Shown piece after piece: positions 16,591 to 26,171 of a stretch of 52,816 nucleotides of DNA. The DNA lies in contig JABFRB010000036.1 of assembly GCA_013141385.1 (NCBI GenBank), forward strand, positions 1-52,816, read 5' to 3'. The DNA is from Bacteroidales bacterium (GTDB lineage: Bacteria; Bacteroidota; Bacteroidia; Bacteroidales; Tenuifilaceae). The notes beneath the pieces are model-generated. The model saw only the letters and a list, made by a program, of their open reading frames with translations, was not told the DNA's origin and ran no database searches. Each line of letters starts with the position of its first letter. Position 1 is the first letter of the stretch. A program made the position numbers and the translations under genes.

Positions 16591-16664
16591 TCGGTAAATA
16601 TTTGTATAAAAGATAACTTTAATAAGTCCAAAACACCACCCTTCTCCGATTGAGCGAAATTGCT

Positions 16665-19121
16665 CTAATCGATGGTTAAAGGATTTTCTGTTTTTTCCTC
16701 TAGCAGAGCATACTTAAACACATCCATGATATTCTCAACGTAAACGAATTTAAGCCCTTTGATGTAAATATCTTTTATTTCAGAGATATCTTTTCTGTTC
16801 TCTTCTGATAAAATAATCTCGGTTATATTTGCACGCTTTGCTGCTAGTATTTTTTCTTTGATACCCCCTACTGGCAAAACTTTTCCTCGTAAAGTTATTT
16901 CGCCTGTCATTGCGACACCTTTACGAACTTTTCGCTGTGTATATGCCGAAGCCATTGACGTTGCCATAGTGATACCTGCCGAAGGGCCATCTTTAGGAAT
17001 TGCACCCTCAGGAACATGTAGGTGAACGTTCCATTTTTCAAAAATCTCAGGTTTAATGTCCAATAGATCTGAATGCGCTTTAATATACTCAAGGGCAATA
17101 ACAGTTGATTCTTTCATTACATCGCCAAGGTTTCCTGTTATTGTAAGATTCCCTTTTCCACGGCTAAGGCTCGTTTCAACAAATAGAATTTCGCCACCAG
17201 TTTCGGTCCAAGCAAGTCCAGTTACCACACCAGCCAAATCATTACCTTGATAAAGATCCTTAACATATCTAGGTATACCCAGTATTGTTTGTACCTCTTT
17301 AACGGTTAGATTTTTATGAAACTTCTCTTCAAAGGCAATCTTTTTGGCTATCTGCCTAACAACTTTTGCAATTTTTTGGTTAAGACTCCTGACACCACTT
17401 TCACGGGTGTAATTTTGAACCATTGTTTCAATTACCTTGTTGCTGAAAGCAACATTATCAGGGGTTAGTCCATGCTCAGTAAGTTGATTAGGAATGAGAT
17501 GACGCTTAGCAATTTCAACTTTTTCCTCCATTATATAACCGCTAACATCAATTAGTTCCATTCTATCGCGAAGTGCGGAGCTAATAGTTGAAATATTATT
17601 GGCTGTTGTAATAAAAAGTACTCTGGATAGATCGTACTCAATCTCAAGATAGTTGTCGTGGAAAGCGTTATTTTGTTCAGGATCTAAAACCTCAAGTAGG
17701 GCAGAGGCCGGATCTCCATGAAAATCTTTTCCAACCTTATCAACCTCATCAAGGATGAATACTGGATTCGAAGATTTTACTCGTTTTAGGTTTTGGATAA
17801 TACGTCCGGGCATTGCCCCGATATATGTTTTCCTATGACCACGGATCTCCGCTTCATCATGAAGACCTCCTAGTGAAATTCTAGCATACTTACGATCGAG
17901 TGCTCGTGCAACTGATTTTCCGAGAGATGTTTTTCCAACGCCAGGAGGGCCATATAGGCAGATAATAGGTGCCTTCATGTCACCTTTGAGTTTTAATACT
18001 GCTAGATGTTCAAGAATTCGCTCCTTTACCTGTTCAAGACCAAAATGATCCTCATCAAGGACGGTTTTGGCACGTTTTAGGTCAAAGTTATCGGTTGTAT
18101 ATTCATTCCAAGGGAGGTCAAGTAGTAGCTGAACGTAATTGAGTTGTACGGAATACTCACCAGCCATCGGGTTCATACGATGTAATTTTTCGAGCTCCTT
18201 TTCGAAGACTTCTGCAACCTCTTTCCCCCATTTTTTTTCTAAAGCACGCTTTTTAAGATCCTCAATCTCTTTTTCAGTAGGGTTTCCACCAAGCTCATCC
18301 TGAATAGTTTTCATTTGTTGATGCAGGAAGTATTCCCTTTGCTGTTGATCCATATCCTGCTTAACCTTGGTTTGTATGTCGTTCTTTAGTTCAAGCAGTT
18401 GAACCTCTCTTGTAAGATATTGAAGTAATTGAACTCCGCGCTCTTTAAGAACATTTTTCTCAAGTAACCCTTGTTTCTCGGTATTTTGGATATCTGCGTT
18501 GGAGCAAATAAAATTTACAAGAAAATGGTTGCTTTCAATGTTTTTAATCGCAAACGAAGCTTCGTGTGGGATATTGGGTGATAGATTGATAACCTTTAGA
18601 GATAAATCTCTGATTGATCCTACAATTGCTTTGAATTCTCTATCATCATCATGAGGATAGACATCCTTTAAAAAGTTTATTTTTGCTGTAAAGTATGGAT
18701 CTTCTCCAAGAAATTCCTCAACCTCAAATCTGCGAATACCTTGAAGGATAACAGAAGTGCTTCCATCAGGCATTTCAAGAACCTTGAGAACTTGAGCAAT
18801 GGTACCAACTTTAAATAAATCCTTAGTCTCGGGTTCCTCAATTTTAGAATCAATCTGGGATATTGCACCTAATATTTTTTTCTTTGTACTCAGTTCACGA
18901 ATAAGATTCACCGATTTAGAACGACCAATGGTAATTGGAATTACTACTCCGGGGAATAATACCGTGTTTCGAAGTGCAAGTATTGGTATTACTCTTGGAA
19001 TGTCTGCATCTTTAATGGTCGGTGCATTTTCATCAGTTATTATTGGAATAAAATCTGAATCTTGATCTATCGAATCAATAAATATTGGGTTGCCAATTTT
19101 TATTTCAAATTTTCTACTCAT
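16665..19121 (-). CDS. lon: ATP-dependent Lon protease
   Basis: Cytosolic AAA+ serine protease for damaged and regulatory proteins. The N-terminal substrate-binding domain ([19 protein letters not shown]) is followed by a long coiled region, the Walker A motif [19 protein letters not shown] as Walker B, and the C-terminal protease domain. That domain carries the catalytic serine in KDGPSAGIT and the lysine in [13 protein letters not shown] chose the ATG at 19121 (818 residues) over the in-frame ATG at 19136, because GGAG sits eight bases before the former and the product then starts [10 protein letters not shown]. The longer form would be 823 residues. A GTGACA/TGTCAC palindrome at 19146-19160 lies just upstream. 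Confidence 0.95.
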   Translation of the reverse strand: MSRKFEIKIGNPIFIDSIDQDSDFIPIITDENAPTIKDADIPRVIPILALRNTVLFPGVVIPITIGRSKSVNLIRELSTKKKILGAISQIDSKIEEPETKDLFKVGTIAQVLKVLEMPDGSTSVILQGIRRFEVEEFLGEDPYFTAKINFLKDVYPHDDDREFKAIVGSIRDLSLKVINLSPNIPHEASFAIKNIESNHFLVNFICSNADIQNTEKQGLLEKNVLKERGVQLLQYLTREVQLLELKNDIQTKVKQDMDQQQREYFLHQQMKTIQDELGGNPTEKEIEDLKKRALEKKWGKEVAEVFEKELEKLHRMNPMAGEYSVQLNYVQLLLDLPWNEYTTDNFDLKRAKTVLDEDHFGLEQVKERILEHLAVLKLKGDMKAPIICLYGPPGVGKTSLGKSVARALDRKYARISLGGLHDEAEIRGHRKTYIGAMPGRIIQNLKRVKSSNPVFILDEVDKVGKDFHGDPASALLEVLDPEQNNAFHDNYLEIEYDLSRVLFITTANNISTISSALRDRMELIDVSGYIMEEKVEIAKRHLIPNQLTEHGLTPDNVAFSNKVIETMVQNYTRESGVRSLNQKIAKVVRQIAKKIAFEEKFHKNLTVKEVQTILGIPRYVKDLYQGNDLAGVVTGLAWTETGGEILFVETSLSRGKGNLTITGNLGDVMKESTVIALEYIKAHSDLLDIKPEIFEKWNVHLHVPEGAIPKDGPSAGITMATSMASAYTQRKVRKGVAMTGEITLRGKVLPVGGIKEKILAAKRANITEIILSEENRKDISEIKDIYIKGLKFVYVENIMDVFKYALLEEKTENPLTID

Positions 19122-19296
19122 CTTAAAAATCTCCATCTAAACGAGGTGACAACATGTCACGCTCAAGCATTTCAACAATAGGAAGTATAGGTCTGCAATG
19201 TATGTGCCAATAAAATGTAATTGGCTATTAACCCAAGTTTTTGGAATAATTTTATCGTTAAAGTTAAATATCTTTTAGAGACAATTAGTTGATAAA

Positions 19297-20493
19297 TTAA
19301 AACTTTCTGAACTCTTCAGTAAGTTCAAAGACACGTTGAAGGATACTTTTCTCAATAGAGTTAAAGGACAACCCTCTACGCTCAAAAACTAATCTTGCTG
19401 TTTCAAAGGCTTTGTCTATACTATAGGTACTAAATCCTTGAGCGCCTCCCCATGAAAAGCTGGGAATAAAATTTCGGGGGAAACCACTACCAAAAATATT
19501 TGCGCTAACTCCCACAACTGTTCCAGTGTTAAACATAGTATTGATACCACATTTTGAGTGATCACCCATAATTAATCCACAAAACAGTAAACCAGTATCC
19601 ACAAAACTTTTCTTTTGATAGTTCCAAAGTTTTACATTTGCGTAGTTGTTTTTGAGATTGGAGTTATTTGAGTCTGCCCCAATATTACACCATTCTCCTA
19701 TAACCGAATTTCCAAGAAAACCATCGTGAGCCTTATTTGAGCAACCTATAAACACTGAGTTATTAATCTCACCCCCTACCTTAGAATGTGGGCCAATGGT
19801 AGTTGGTCCATAAATTTTGACACCCATCTTTAGAATTGAATTATTGCATAGTGCTAAAGGGCCACGTATAATTGAACCTTCCATAATCTCAGAGTCAGCA
19901 CCAATGTAAATAGGACCACTATTAGCATTTAGTATAGCACACTCAACTTTTGCCCCTTTCTCAACAAATACATTCTCGGGATTTATAACCTGATTAGTTT
20001 TTGATATTGGCTCTGATATTCGATTTTTGGTTAGTAACTCAAAATCTTGCTCTATTGCTTTTTTGTTTTGAGAAAAGATATCCCAGGGATTTAAGACCAT
20101 AAAGGGCTTCTCTAAAAGATATTTTCTTTCTTTAAAATCTTCAAATAAAGGTATGTAGGATGGATTTGGAGTTGATGGTAGAATGGCTGCTATAACCATT
20201 TCCTTCCACACCAATGCTTCACCAACTCTTAGTTTTATTATTGAATCGAATAATTCTTGATCAGGAATTACACCCCCATTAATTAAACACGATTCCATTT
20301 CGCCATTAGCGGGATGAAACTTTTCACGAAGATAATCGGCGGTTAAGTAGGAACAGGAAGCGTTTAGAAACTTCTCCCATTTCTCCTTAATGGTCAGAAT
20401 TCCTATGCGAATTTCTGCAACAGGGCGGGTGAAGGTCAAAGGTAGTAGGTTTAGCCTACGCGAATCATCAAATAATATGTGGTGTCTTTGCAT
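19297..20493 (-). CDS. GlmU-related sugar-nucleotidyltransferase-like protein
   Basis: A 398-residue protein built like GlmU but with a reduced N-terminal half. The first 170 residues start with ILFDDSRRLNLLPLTFTRPVAEIRIG, which is typical of the Bacteroidota GlmU-like family (TIGR03991). The second half is a left-handed beta-helix with hexapeptide turns (GPIYIGADSEIMEGSIIRGPLA, NNSILKMGVKIYGPTTIGPHSKVGGEI). It likely handles a UDP-sugar or acetyl transfer to an amino sugar for cell-wall or surface sugar synthesis, but the classical pyrophosphorylase loop LAAGxGTRM is absent. Enzymatic activity is therefore uncertain. It lies upstream of lon with a 160-base gap and follows rpmE2. Confidence 0.85.
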   Translation of the reverse strand: MQRHHILFDDSRRLNLLPLTFTRPVAEIRIGILTIKEKWEKFLNASCSYLTADYLREKFHPANGEMESCLINGGVIPDQELFDSIIKLRVGEALVWKEMVIAAILPSTPNPSYIPLFEDFKERKYLLEKPFMVLNPWDIFSQNKKAIEQDFELLTKNRISEPISKTNQVINPENVFVEKGAKVECAILNANSGPIYIGADSEIMEGSIIRGPLALCNNSILKMGVKIYGPTTIGPHSKVGGEINNSVFIGCSNKAHDGFLGNSVIGEWCNIGADSNNSNLKNNYANVKLWNYQKKSFVDTGLLFCGLIMGDHSKCGINTMFNTGTVVGVSANIFGSGFPRNFIPSFSWGGAQGFSTYSIDKAFETARLVFERRGLSFNSIEKSILQRVFELTEEFRKF

Positions 20494-20563
20494 AACTATA
20501 TCCGTTAAAGCAGATAAATAATAAACTGTAAAGTTTTAAAAATGTTATAAATATACAAATAAA

Positions 20564-20585
20564 AAAGCTCCATTCCTGGAGCTTT
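20564..20585 (-). terminator. Rho-independent terminator of rpmE2
   Basis: Stem AAAGCTCC/GGAGCTTT of eight pairs with a six-base loop. On the minus strand it is followed by a run of six T. It lies about 34 bases after the rpmE2 stop and 70 bases before the next gene on the same strand. Confidence 0.85.
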
Positions 20586-20618
20586 CAATATCCTAACAAT
20601 GTAGGTGATATTAAATGC

Positions 20619-20882
20619 CTACTTTTTCTTTTTGTCGATATGATCCTTGTAACGGTTCAAGTACTTATCAACGCGACCTGCGGTGTCAACAAGTTTCATC
20701 TTACCGGTATAGAAAGGATGTGAAGTGTTCGAAATTTCTACTTTAACCACAGGATATTCAACGCCATCAACGGTGATGGTTTCCCGGGTTGCTACGGTTG
20801 ACTTGGTGATAAAAACTTGCTCGTTAGACATGTCCTTGAATGCCACCAGTCGATAATTTTCCGGATGTATTCCCTTTTTCAT
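20619..20882 (-). CDS. rpmE2: Ribosomal protein L31, type B (C-minus form)
   Basis: Structural protein of the large ribosomal subunit. The 87 residues begin MKKGIHPENYRLVAFKDMS. The conserved SNTSHPFYTGKMKLVDTAGRVDKYLNRY block and lysine-rich end are clear. The zinc-binding cysteines of the C-plus form are absent, so this is the zinc-independent type that is standard in Bacteroidota. The ATG at 20882 is preferred over an in-frame start at 20930, since the extra 16 residues are not part of the family. A strong terminator follows. Confidence 0.96.
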   Translation of the reverse strand: MKKGIHPENYRLVAFKDMSNEQVFITKSTVATRETITVDGVEYPVVKVEISNTSHPFYTGKMKLVDTAGRVDKYLNRYKDHIDKKKK

Positions 20883-21004
20883 TGTTTGTATCTGTTTATT
20901 TAACTGTAAATTCCGAATATCGGGCTGCAAAGTTATTAACTATTATGAAAATAACAAACCCACACCTCGAAAAAATTTCTATGCCAGTCAGAACCTTTTC
21001 CTAT

Positions 21005-21784
21005 TTAGTCGCGACTATAGAGTTTTGATAAAAGCCTTAAGAATTCGATGTAAAGCCAAATTAAGGTAACCATGAGACCGAAAGCACCAAACCATTCCAT
21101 ATATTTTGGTGCACCCTGAGCCGATGCTCTGTCGATGAAATCGAAATCGAGCAAGAGGTTTAAAGCAGCAACTGCAATAATTACAACGCTGATGCCAATT
21201 CCGATAGGACCACTGCTATGGATAAATCCAACGTTTACACCAAAGAATCCTAAAATAAAGGTTAGGAAATACATCAAGGCAATAGCCCCTGTTGCAGCAA
21301 GTATAATTGTTCTGAATTTCTCAGTTACCTTAATCCAACCTGAGCGATAAGCTGTAAACATCAAGAAAAAGGTTAAAAAGGTTAGCCCAACTGCTTGAAT
21401 AATTATGTTGCCAGTATATTGAGCAGCAAATATTGCAGATATTCCGCCTAAGAATAGGCCTTCAAGCACAGCGTAAATAGGGGCTGCGATAGGAGAACTT
21501 TTTGGGGCAAAGATAACTACTAATGAAGTTATAAATCCCCCAATTCCGCCTACGGCCATCCATATTATAACAGAAGTTGGGATGGATGGATGTAACGGAT
21601 CTACAGGAATACTTTCAAAGAAAGCTCTCCATGTGAAAGCGGCGCCTAAAACAACTAAAATCAGCATTAACAATGCCTTATTCATAGTCCCCTGAACAGT
21701 CATTGTTTCATCAGAGGTGAAAACCCTTTCTTTAGAGAAAATTTTCTCGGAGAATGCTGGGTTTGAAGAACGAAATAAATCCAT
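21005..21784 (-). CDS. Bax1-inhibitor-1/YccA family membrane protein
   Basis: A 259-residue integral membrane protein with seven hydrophobic helices and a hydrophilic N-terminus (MDLFRSSNPAFSEKIFSKE). The family marks are the GG near the third helix (MAVGGIGGFITSLVVIFAP), the AVLEGLFLGGISAIF stretch and the acidic C-terminal helix LLDFDFIDRASAQGAPKYMEWFGAFG. Related bacterial proteins form pH-sensitive calcium leak channels. A role here is assumed from the family alone. It is transcribed alone, 75 bases upstream of rpmE2. Confidence 0.9.
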   Translation of the reverse strand: MDLFRSSNPAFSEKIFSKERVFTSDETMTVQGTMNKALLMLILVVLGAAFTWRAFFESIPVDPLHPSIPTSVIIWMAVGGIGGFITSLVVIFAPKSSPIAAPIYAVLEGLFLGGISAIFAAQYTGNIIIQAVGLTFLTFFLMFTAYRSGWIKVTEKFRTIILAATGAIALMYFLTFILGFFGVNVGFIHSSGPIGIGISVVIIAVAALNLLLDFDFIDRASAQGAPKYMEWFGAFGLMVTLIWLYIEFLRLLSKLYSRD

Positions 21785-21864
21785 ATTTATTTATTTTTAG
21801 TTTTTGCGGTTAATAATTATTCAAATAATATGCCTTAGCTGTAAACTGACAAAGCGACATGACT

Positions 21865-22521
21865 CTACTCTTCGGTAAATTCAAATATTAATTGACTTCC
21901 AATCCAAGCAGCAATTCCAAAGTCTGATTCTGCCATCCGTTCAGCGGCTTCTAATACTTTTTCTTTAAGCGATTCGCTTTTTTTTCCTATTTCACGCAAA
22001 GCGAAGATTGCAGAGTTGCTAACCAATTCATCATCGGTTTCAACAAGTTTTTCAACAATATCAATATAGGGCTCAAAAATTGAATCCTTAATTGTTTTAT
22101 CAGAGGCTCTATTACCTGCAATTAGTAATCCGGCTTTTTGAAGAAGATTGTCGTCCTCTAAGCACCATTCTACACTACGAGGTAAAGCAAAATCGGATTT
22201 CCAGAAGAGATTACTACAAACCTGCTCAACAATTTCGATATTTATAAAATCATTACTCCAATTATCAATCTGCTCCCCTGTTACCTTGTCAGAGGTATCA
22301 ATTATTGATGCAATAATCTTACACTCCCTTATATCCTCCTCGAATAAACGGATGGCAAGGTGGTGATCCCCTTTATATGGTTGAGCAATTTGTTGTAGTT
22401 CAGGTATAGTAACCCCGTAGTTTACTTTATATATAATACCTGATTCTTGCATGGAGTTAACTACTGTTCCATTCATGCGATGTTTAATCTGCATGATTAT
22501 GTCCATTACTTTTTCTTCCAT
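21865..22521 (-). CDS. DNA alkylation repair (AlkD-like) HEAT-repeat protein
   Basis: A helical protein of 218 residues starting MEEKVMDIIMQIKHRMNG. The segment GIIYKVNYGVTIPELQQIAQPYKGDHHLAIRLFEEDIRECKIIASII is typical of the AlkD/AlkC-like family. These proteins wrap DNA with HEAT-like repeats and remove or bind alkylated bases. The family is inferred from this stretch. Catalytic residues of AlkD were not individually confirmed, so it may only bind DNA or protein. An earlier in-frame TTG at 22575 would add 18 residues; the ATG at 22521 is preferred. It is alone, divergent from the flippase gene. Confidence 0.7.
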   Translation of the reverse strand: MEEKVMDIIMQIKHRMNGTVVNSMQESGIIYKVNYGVTIPELQQIAQPYKGDHHLAIRLFEEDIRECKIIASIIDTSDKVTGEQIDNWSNDFINIEIVEQVCSNLFWKSDFALPRSVEWCLEDDNLLQKAGLLIAGNRASDKTIKDSIFEPYIDIVEKLVETDDELVSNSAIFALREIGKKSESLKEKVLEAAERMAESDFGIAAWIGSQLIFEFTEE

Positions 22522-22666
22522 GTCATAAGCAGAATTTGGATTGGCAAACCTACAACTTTTTTTAAAACCCAACAAGGATAGTACTATAAATGGCTATTTG
22601 AGCGTTGTTTATTTTTTTACCTTTAGGAAGTTTATTATTAGCCGTTTTTCAACAGCACCTTAGCCA

Positions 22667-23950
22667 ATGAATTCAAAAATCAAATCAATTCTTTCGAATG
22701 AATTTGTTAAAAATGTGTTTTCCCTTTTTACGGGAAATGCATTGGCTCAAAGCATTTCATTAGTTTCGATTCCAATCCTAACAAGAATGTACACGCCTGA
22801 AGAATTTGGTGCTGTAGCCCTATTTATTGGAATGGTAAATGTTTTTTCAATTGCTTCGAATGGCAGGTACGATATGGCTATTGTTCTGCCTAAAAGGAAT
22901 GGGCAAGCATTTCATTTACTCATTGGTAGTATTGCCATAACATTAATCTTTTCGATTATTAGTCTTTTGATAGTATTATTATTCTTCAACAGGCTAACTG
23001 GAATGTTTGAGGCGCATATCTACAAAAAAATAATATGGCTTTTACCTTTATGTATATTCCTACTTGGAAGTCATAAAAGTCTTACATATTGGTTTAATCG
23101 CTCACGTTCTTTTAGATTGATTGGAGTTAATCGGGTTATTCAAAATGCTGGACAAACGGGAGTAAGGTTATGTAGAGAAATGTTTTCAAATGGACATTGG
23201 GGTCAAGTTGTTGGATTCATTGCTGGCGAAGTTCTTTCTTGGGGTACAATGGTGGTTCAACTTTTCCGAAGGGAGTTTTGGAGATTTAAATACCTGTCAA
23301 TAAAAACTACATTTAAATCCTTTCGTGAATACTTTAACTTTCCGCTATACCTAATGCCGATGGGGATTTTAAATACCTTTTCAACATACCTATTGGTGTT
23401 CGCTTTATCACTAATAACCTCAAGTGCTTTGGTTGGTCATTATGAGCGGGCATGGAGGGTTATCAATTTTCCGCTATCCTTAATTAGTTCCTCCTTTGGA
23501 AGTGTGTTTTACGAAAAGATGAATAGAACAGCAAATCGACGTCGGTTCTACGTTTACTCATATTTTGGAAATCTCTGTTTAGCATTATTGATTCTATTCC
23601 CCATTGCATTTTGGGGCGAAGCTATTTTCTGCTTTGTGCTAGGGAACGATTGGGCTGTGGCAGGACGTATTTCTCGATTTATTCTTCCTTTAACGATATT
23701 TAGTTTTGCAACGCAGTGCGTCAGCACAGTTTTTTCGATCATCAAAAAAAATCAACTTTTGTTAATTTGGCAAATTGTTTATCTTGTATTAGCGATTGGT
23801 TGGATCGTTTTTGCACGTGAATTTGATGTCTACTTTCTTTTAAAAATATACTCTTTGGGTGGGGCGTTTATGTATATACTGCTTGCCTATATAGGTTTTA
23901 TAAATATAGAAAAGACAGATTTTAACAAATCGATTGTATCATCGTGTTAA
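22667..23950 (+). CDS. Polysaccharide flippase (Wzx/MATE-type, MviN-like superfamily)
   Basis: A 427-residue integral membrane protein with about twelve helices, a basic N-terminus and the ISLVSIPILTRMYTPEEFGAVALF start that is typical of oligosaccharide-repeat flippases. It would move undecaprenyl-linked sugar units to the periplasmic face. No glycosyltransferase genes stand next to it, only an acyltransferase 140 bases downstream on the same strand, so this may be a fragment of a surface polysaccharide locus or a stand-alone flippase. The substrate is unknown. Confidence 0.83.
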   Translation: MNSKIKSILSNEFVKNVFSLFTGNALAQSISLVSIPILTRMYTPEEFGAVALFIGMVNVFSIASNGRYDMAIVLPKRNGQAFHLLIGSIAITLIFSIISLLIVLLFFNRLTGMFEAHIYKKIIWLLPLCIFLLGSHKSLTYWFNRSRSFRLIGVNRVIQNAGQTGVRLCREMFSNGHWGQVVGFIAGEVLSWGTMVVQLFRREFWRFKYLSIKTTFKSFREYFNFPLYLMPMGILNTFSTYLLVFALSLITSSALVGHYERAWRVINFPLSLISSSFGSVFYEKMNRTANRRRFYVYSYFGNLCLALLILFPIAFWGEAIFCFVLGNDWAVAGRISRFILPLTIFSFATQCVSTVFSIIKKNQLLLIWQIVYLVLAIGWIVFAREFDVYFLLKIYSLGGAFMYILLAYIGFINIEKTDFNKSIVSSC

Positions 23951-24092
23951 ATGCATAAGTAATGTAAGCCTTTTAAATAAGCGAAATAATGAAATTGAAA
24001 GAGTTAAGAATATATAGATGTTTGATTAACATGATTATATAGAATGAAGTAGCAAGTAAAAACAGTTAAATAAAATTGAAAAATCGCTACAG

Positions 24093-24635
24093 ATGAAAAG
24101 GTTTATTGTTTCAATCTTCGGGATTCTTTTCTTCCGTTGGGCTTACCCCGGATTTGATTTTCATCGATTCCCTTTTAGGAGACTTATGAAATGTTTTATT
24201 GCTCAAAAGATAATGAGGATAAATAGCCATGTGCCTTGGCCTGTTAGTTGGACATCGGAGATAAAGGGACATGAAAAGATTGTAAGGGGTACGGAAACAC
24301 CTGGCTCAGCATTGGGATGCTACATAGATGGTCGTAATGGCATTGTGTTGGAGGAGAATGTCTGGATTGGGCCAAAGGTTTCGATTATCAGCATGAATCA
24401 TGATTTGCTAAATTACAATCAATACAAGAGCGAAGAACCAATATGCATTGGTCGCGATTCGCTGCTTGCCACAGGTTGTATTATTCTTCCAGGGGTTGTA
24501 ATTGGCCCTCATACTGTCGTTGGGGCAGGAGCAGTTGTTACTAAATCTTTTCCTGAAGGGAATCAAATTCTTGCTGGGAATCCAGCGGGAGTGATAAAAA
24601 AAATAGCCAGTTATGCCACATTTACAAGCAAATAA
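24093..24635 (+). CDS. Hexapeptide-repeat (LbH) acyltransferase
   Basis: A 180-residue protein with an N-terminal hydrophobic helix (about 1-20) and a left-handed beta-helix from about residue 70. The hexapeptide turns are visible in GIVLEENVWIGPKVSIISMNH, IGRDSLLATGCIILPGVVIGPHTVVGAGAVVTKS and the C-terminal ILAGNPAGVIKKI, with the catalytic-type His in SMNHD at about residue 104. This is the xenobiotic/NodL/WecD-type O-acetyltransferase pattern, probably acting on a sugar of a surface polysaccharide. It follows the flippase gene and precedes tRNA-His. Confidence 0.87.
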   Translation: MKRFIVSIFGILFFRWAYPGFDFHRFPFRRLMKCFIAQKIMRINSHVPWPVSWTSEIKGHEKIVRGTETPGSALGCYIDGRNGIVLEENVWIGPKVSIISMNHDLLNYNQYKSEEPICIGRDSLLATGCIILPGVVIGPHTVVGAGAVVTKSFPEGNQILAGNPAGVIKKIASYATFTSK

Positions 24636-24708
24636 GACATTTTAAAACTTTTTGGTAGGCAGTTTGATAAATATATTCGAATTTTATTATCTTTGCAGCC
24701 TCTAAATG

Positions 24709-24782
24709 GTGGGGGTAGCTCAGCTGGTTAGAGCATCAGATTGTGGTTCTGAGGGTCGTGGGTTCGAGCCCCATTCTCCACC
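24709..24782 (+). tRNA. tRNA-His (anticodon GTG)
   Basis: The cloverleaf reads with acceptor strand GTGGGGG pairing (with two G-U pairs) to TCTCCAC at 24775-24781. The D arm is TAGCTCAGCTGGTTAGAGCA, the anticodon stem TCAGA/TCTGA encloses TTGTGGT with anticodon 24743-24745 GTG, and the T arm is GTGGG TTCGAGC CCCAT. The base before position 1 is G (24708) and the discriminator is C, the pair required for histidine identity. CCA is not encoded. Confidence 0.97.
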
Positions 24783-24784
24783 CA

Positions 24785-24812
24785 AACCTCGACGAAAGTC
24801 GGGGTTTTTTTT
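24785..24812 (+). terminator. Rho-independent terminator after tRNA-His
   Basis: A nine-pair stem, AACCTCGAC with GTCGGGGTT (one T-G pair), a GAAA tetraloop and a following run of eight T. It starts three bases after the tRNA. Confidence 0.93.
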
Positions 24813-24924
24813 ATTTTAACCAAAAGGTCTTCTCAATCATTTTTTTTATTGATGTAAATCAATGAAAAAATAGTTGTATTATGACATTTATTTTCATAAT
24901 TTGTCTATTGAAAGTAAACAGACA

Positions 24925-25158
24925 ATGAAGAAGACAAAAACATTAGTAGATCGTATTTGCAGCAGTTATATGATGCATAATCCCTACTTTTTTTATAGGG
25001 AAGTGATCTTTTTTAACCTTGAAGAACCAATTAGACCTAATCCAGAGTTTCTTTCATTTTATGACATGTTTGTCCGTCAGGTTGATATAAAACTTCTTGA
25101 GGAGCAATCGGAAGAAGATCTGAGAAGGACTAAAGCCTGCTTTTTTTTTAAAAGTTAA
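24925..25158 (+). CDS. Hypothetical small protein
   Basis: Not recognised. The ATG at 24925 gives 77 residues beginning MKKTKTLVDRICSSYMM; the in-frame TTG at 24874 is less likely. The protein is aromatic and helical in the middle (NPYFFYREVIFFNLEEPIRP) and acidic near the end (LLEEQSEEDLRRTK), with no signal peptide. A perfect ten-pair terminator-like hairpin follows 24 bases after the stop, and this supports it as a real gene. It stands between the tRNA-His gene and the secreted hydrolase gene. Confidence 0.55.
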   Translation: MKKTKTLVDRICSSYMMHNPYFFYREVIFFNLEEPIRPNPEFLSFYDMFVRQVDIKLLEEQSEEDLRRTKACFFFKS

Positions 25159-25182
25159 ATTATACAGCCCAACATCAGTCGA

Positions 25183-25208
25183 AAAGGTAACCTTTTTTGG
25201 TTACCTTT
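25183..25208 (+). terminator. Hairpin after the small ORF
   Basis: AAAGGTAACC and GGTTACCTTT form a perfect ten-pair stem around six T. The stem ends in TTT on the plus strand, followed by GTTGTT, so it is a plausible but not textbook terminator. Confidence 0.65.
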
Positions 25209-25277
25209 GTTGTTATATGGTACTGATGTTTTTAAGTTGAGGTTTCCCAATCGCATAATATTAAACTTGAAGGACAA

Positions 25278-25862
25278 ATGAAAAAAATTCTAACCCTTAT
25301 AGTCATCGCTCTAGCTGCACAAAACCTATATTCACAGAATAGCGATACTAGTAAAACAGCATTATTAATCATTGATGTTCAAGATTTCTATTTTCCTGGA
25401 GGCGATATGGAATTAGTTAACCCACAGGCTGCTGCCGATAATGCGGCATTGCTTCTTGCATCATTCCGTCAAAAGGGAATGCCTATTATTCATATTAAGC
25501 ATGCTGCAGATGCACGAACCGATATACAATCTACGGTTAAACCTATAGAGGGAGAGAAAATTTTCACTAAAAGTGAGATAAGTTCCTTTAATGGTACAGG
25601 GTTAAACGATTATTTAAAAAGTATTGGTGTGAAAAACCTTGTTATATGTGGCATGCAAACCCACATGTGCGTTGAGGGTGCTGTAAGAGCAGGGTATGAT
25701 TTAGGTTATAAAATTACACTGGTTCATGATGCCTGTGCAACCCGCGATTTGAGATGGGGTGATGAGGTTATTCCAGCAAAGATGGTGCATCTTTCAACTT
25801 TATCTACACTAAGAAGTTACGCTAAGATTGTAAGCACCAATGAGTTTCTAGCTGGAAAATAG
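25278..25862 (+). CDS. Secreted isochorismatase-family hydrolase
   Basis: A 194-residue cysteine hydrolase of the isochorismatase/nicotinamidase superfamily. It begins with a signal peptide (about 1-19, ending YSQ), unusual for the family and suggesting periplasmic or secreted action. The catalytic Asp is in LLIIDVQDFY, a Lys/His-bearing strand is HIKHAADART, and the nucleophilic Cys is in GMQTHMCVEGAVRAG, followed by HDACATRDL. All three parts of the triad are in place. The substrate is unknown; nicotinamide-like amides and N-carbamoyl compounds are usual for relatives. Confidence 0.87.
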   Translation: MKKILTLIVIALAAQNLYSQNSDTSKTALLIIDVQDFYFPGGDMELVNPQAAADNAALLLASFRQKGMPIIHIKHAADARTDIQSTVKPIEGEKIFTKSEISSFNGTGLNDYLKSIGVKNLVICGMQTHMCVEGAVRAGYDLGYKITLVHDACATRDLRWGDEVIPAKMVHLSTLSTLRSYAKIVSTNEFLAGK

Positions 25863-26171
25863 TTTTAGAAGGTAAAGGGTTTTATTGCTTAAGTCTTCTA
25901 ATATTCTTTTACTCCATTAACAAGGAGCGGTAGGAAATTATTTTTTAATTAACGTCAGTTTGAAATAAGGAGTTATATTGAAGAGTTAAGAGTTTAAGAT
26001 ATTACACATTTTTGATTTTGCATTTATGCAAAATCAAAAAAAATCTCTGTATCCTCTGTGTTTCTTAGTGCCAATAAATATTATTATGGCATGTTTGTAT
26101 CTTATTAAAACGACCATTTTTGTTAGACACAGAACTTAAAATCTCTGTGTTAAAACTATATTGACCACAGG
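25863..26171. other. Gene-free stretch with dispersed-repeat debris
   Basis: No gene is seen. A short piece near 25946-25966 (AACGTCAGTTTGAAAT) is the reverse complement of part of the gap at 270-295. Two related pieces, CTCTGTATCCTCTGTGTTT near 26044 and the GACACAGAACTTAAAATCTC segment near 26127, look like parts of an intergenic repeat. The rest is AT-rich and featureless. Confidence 0.4.

Noticed and set aside
16645-16670. Possible terminator GATTGAGC...GCTCTAATC at the end of lon
   Set aside because: The stem has a bulge, overlaps the stop codon and lacks a T run on the correct side, so it is not listed as a terminator.
19146-19160. GTGACA/TGTCAC palindrome upstream of lon as a heat-shock operator
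   Set aside because: Six-base arms are short and do not match the CIRCE element; it is mentioned only under lon.
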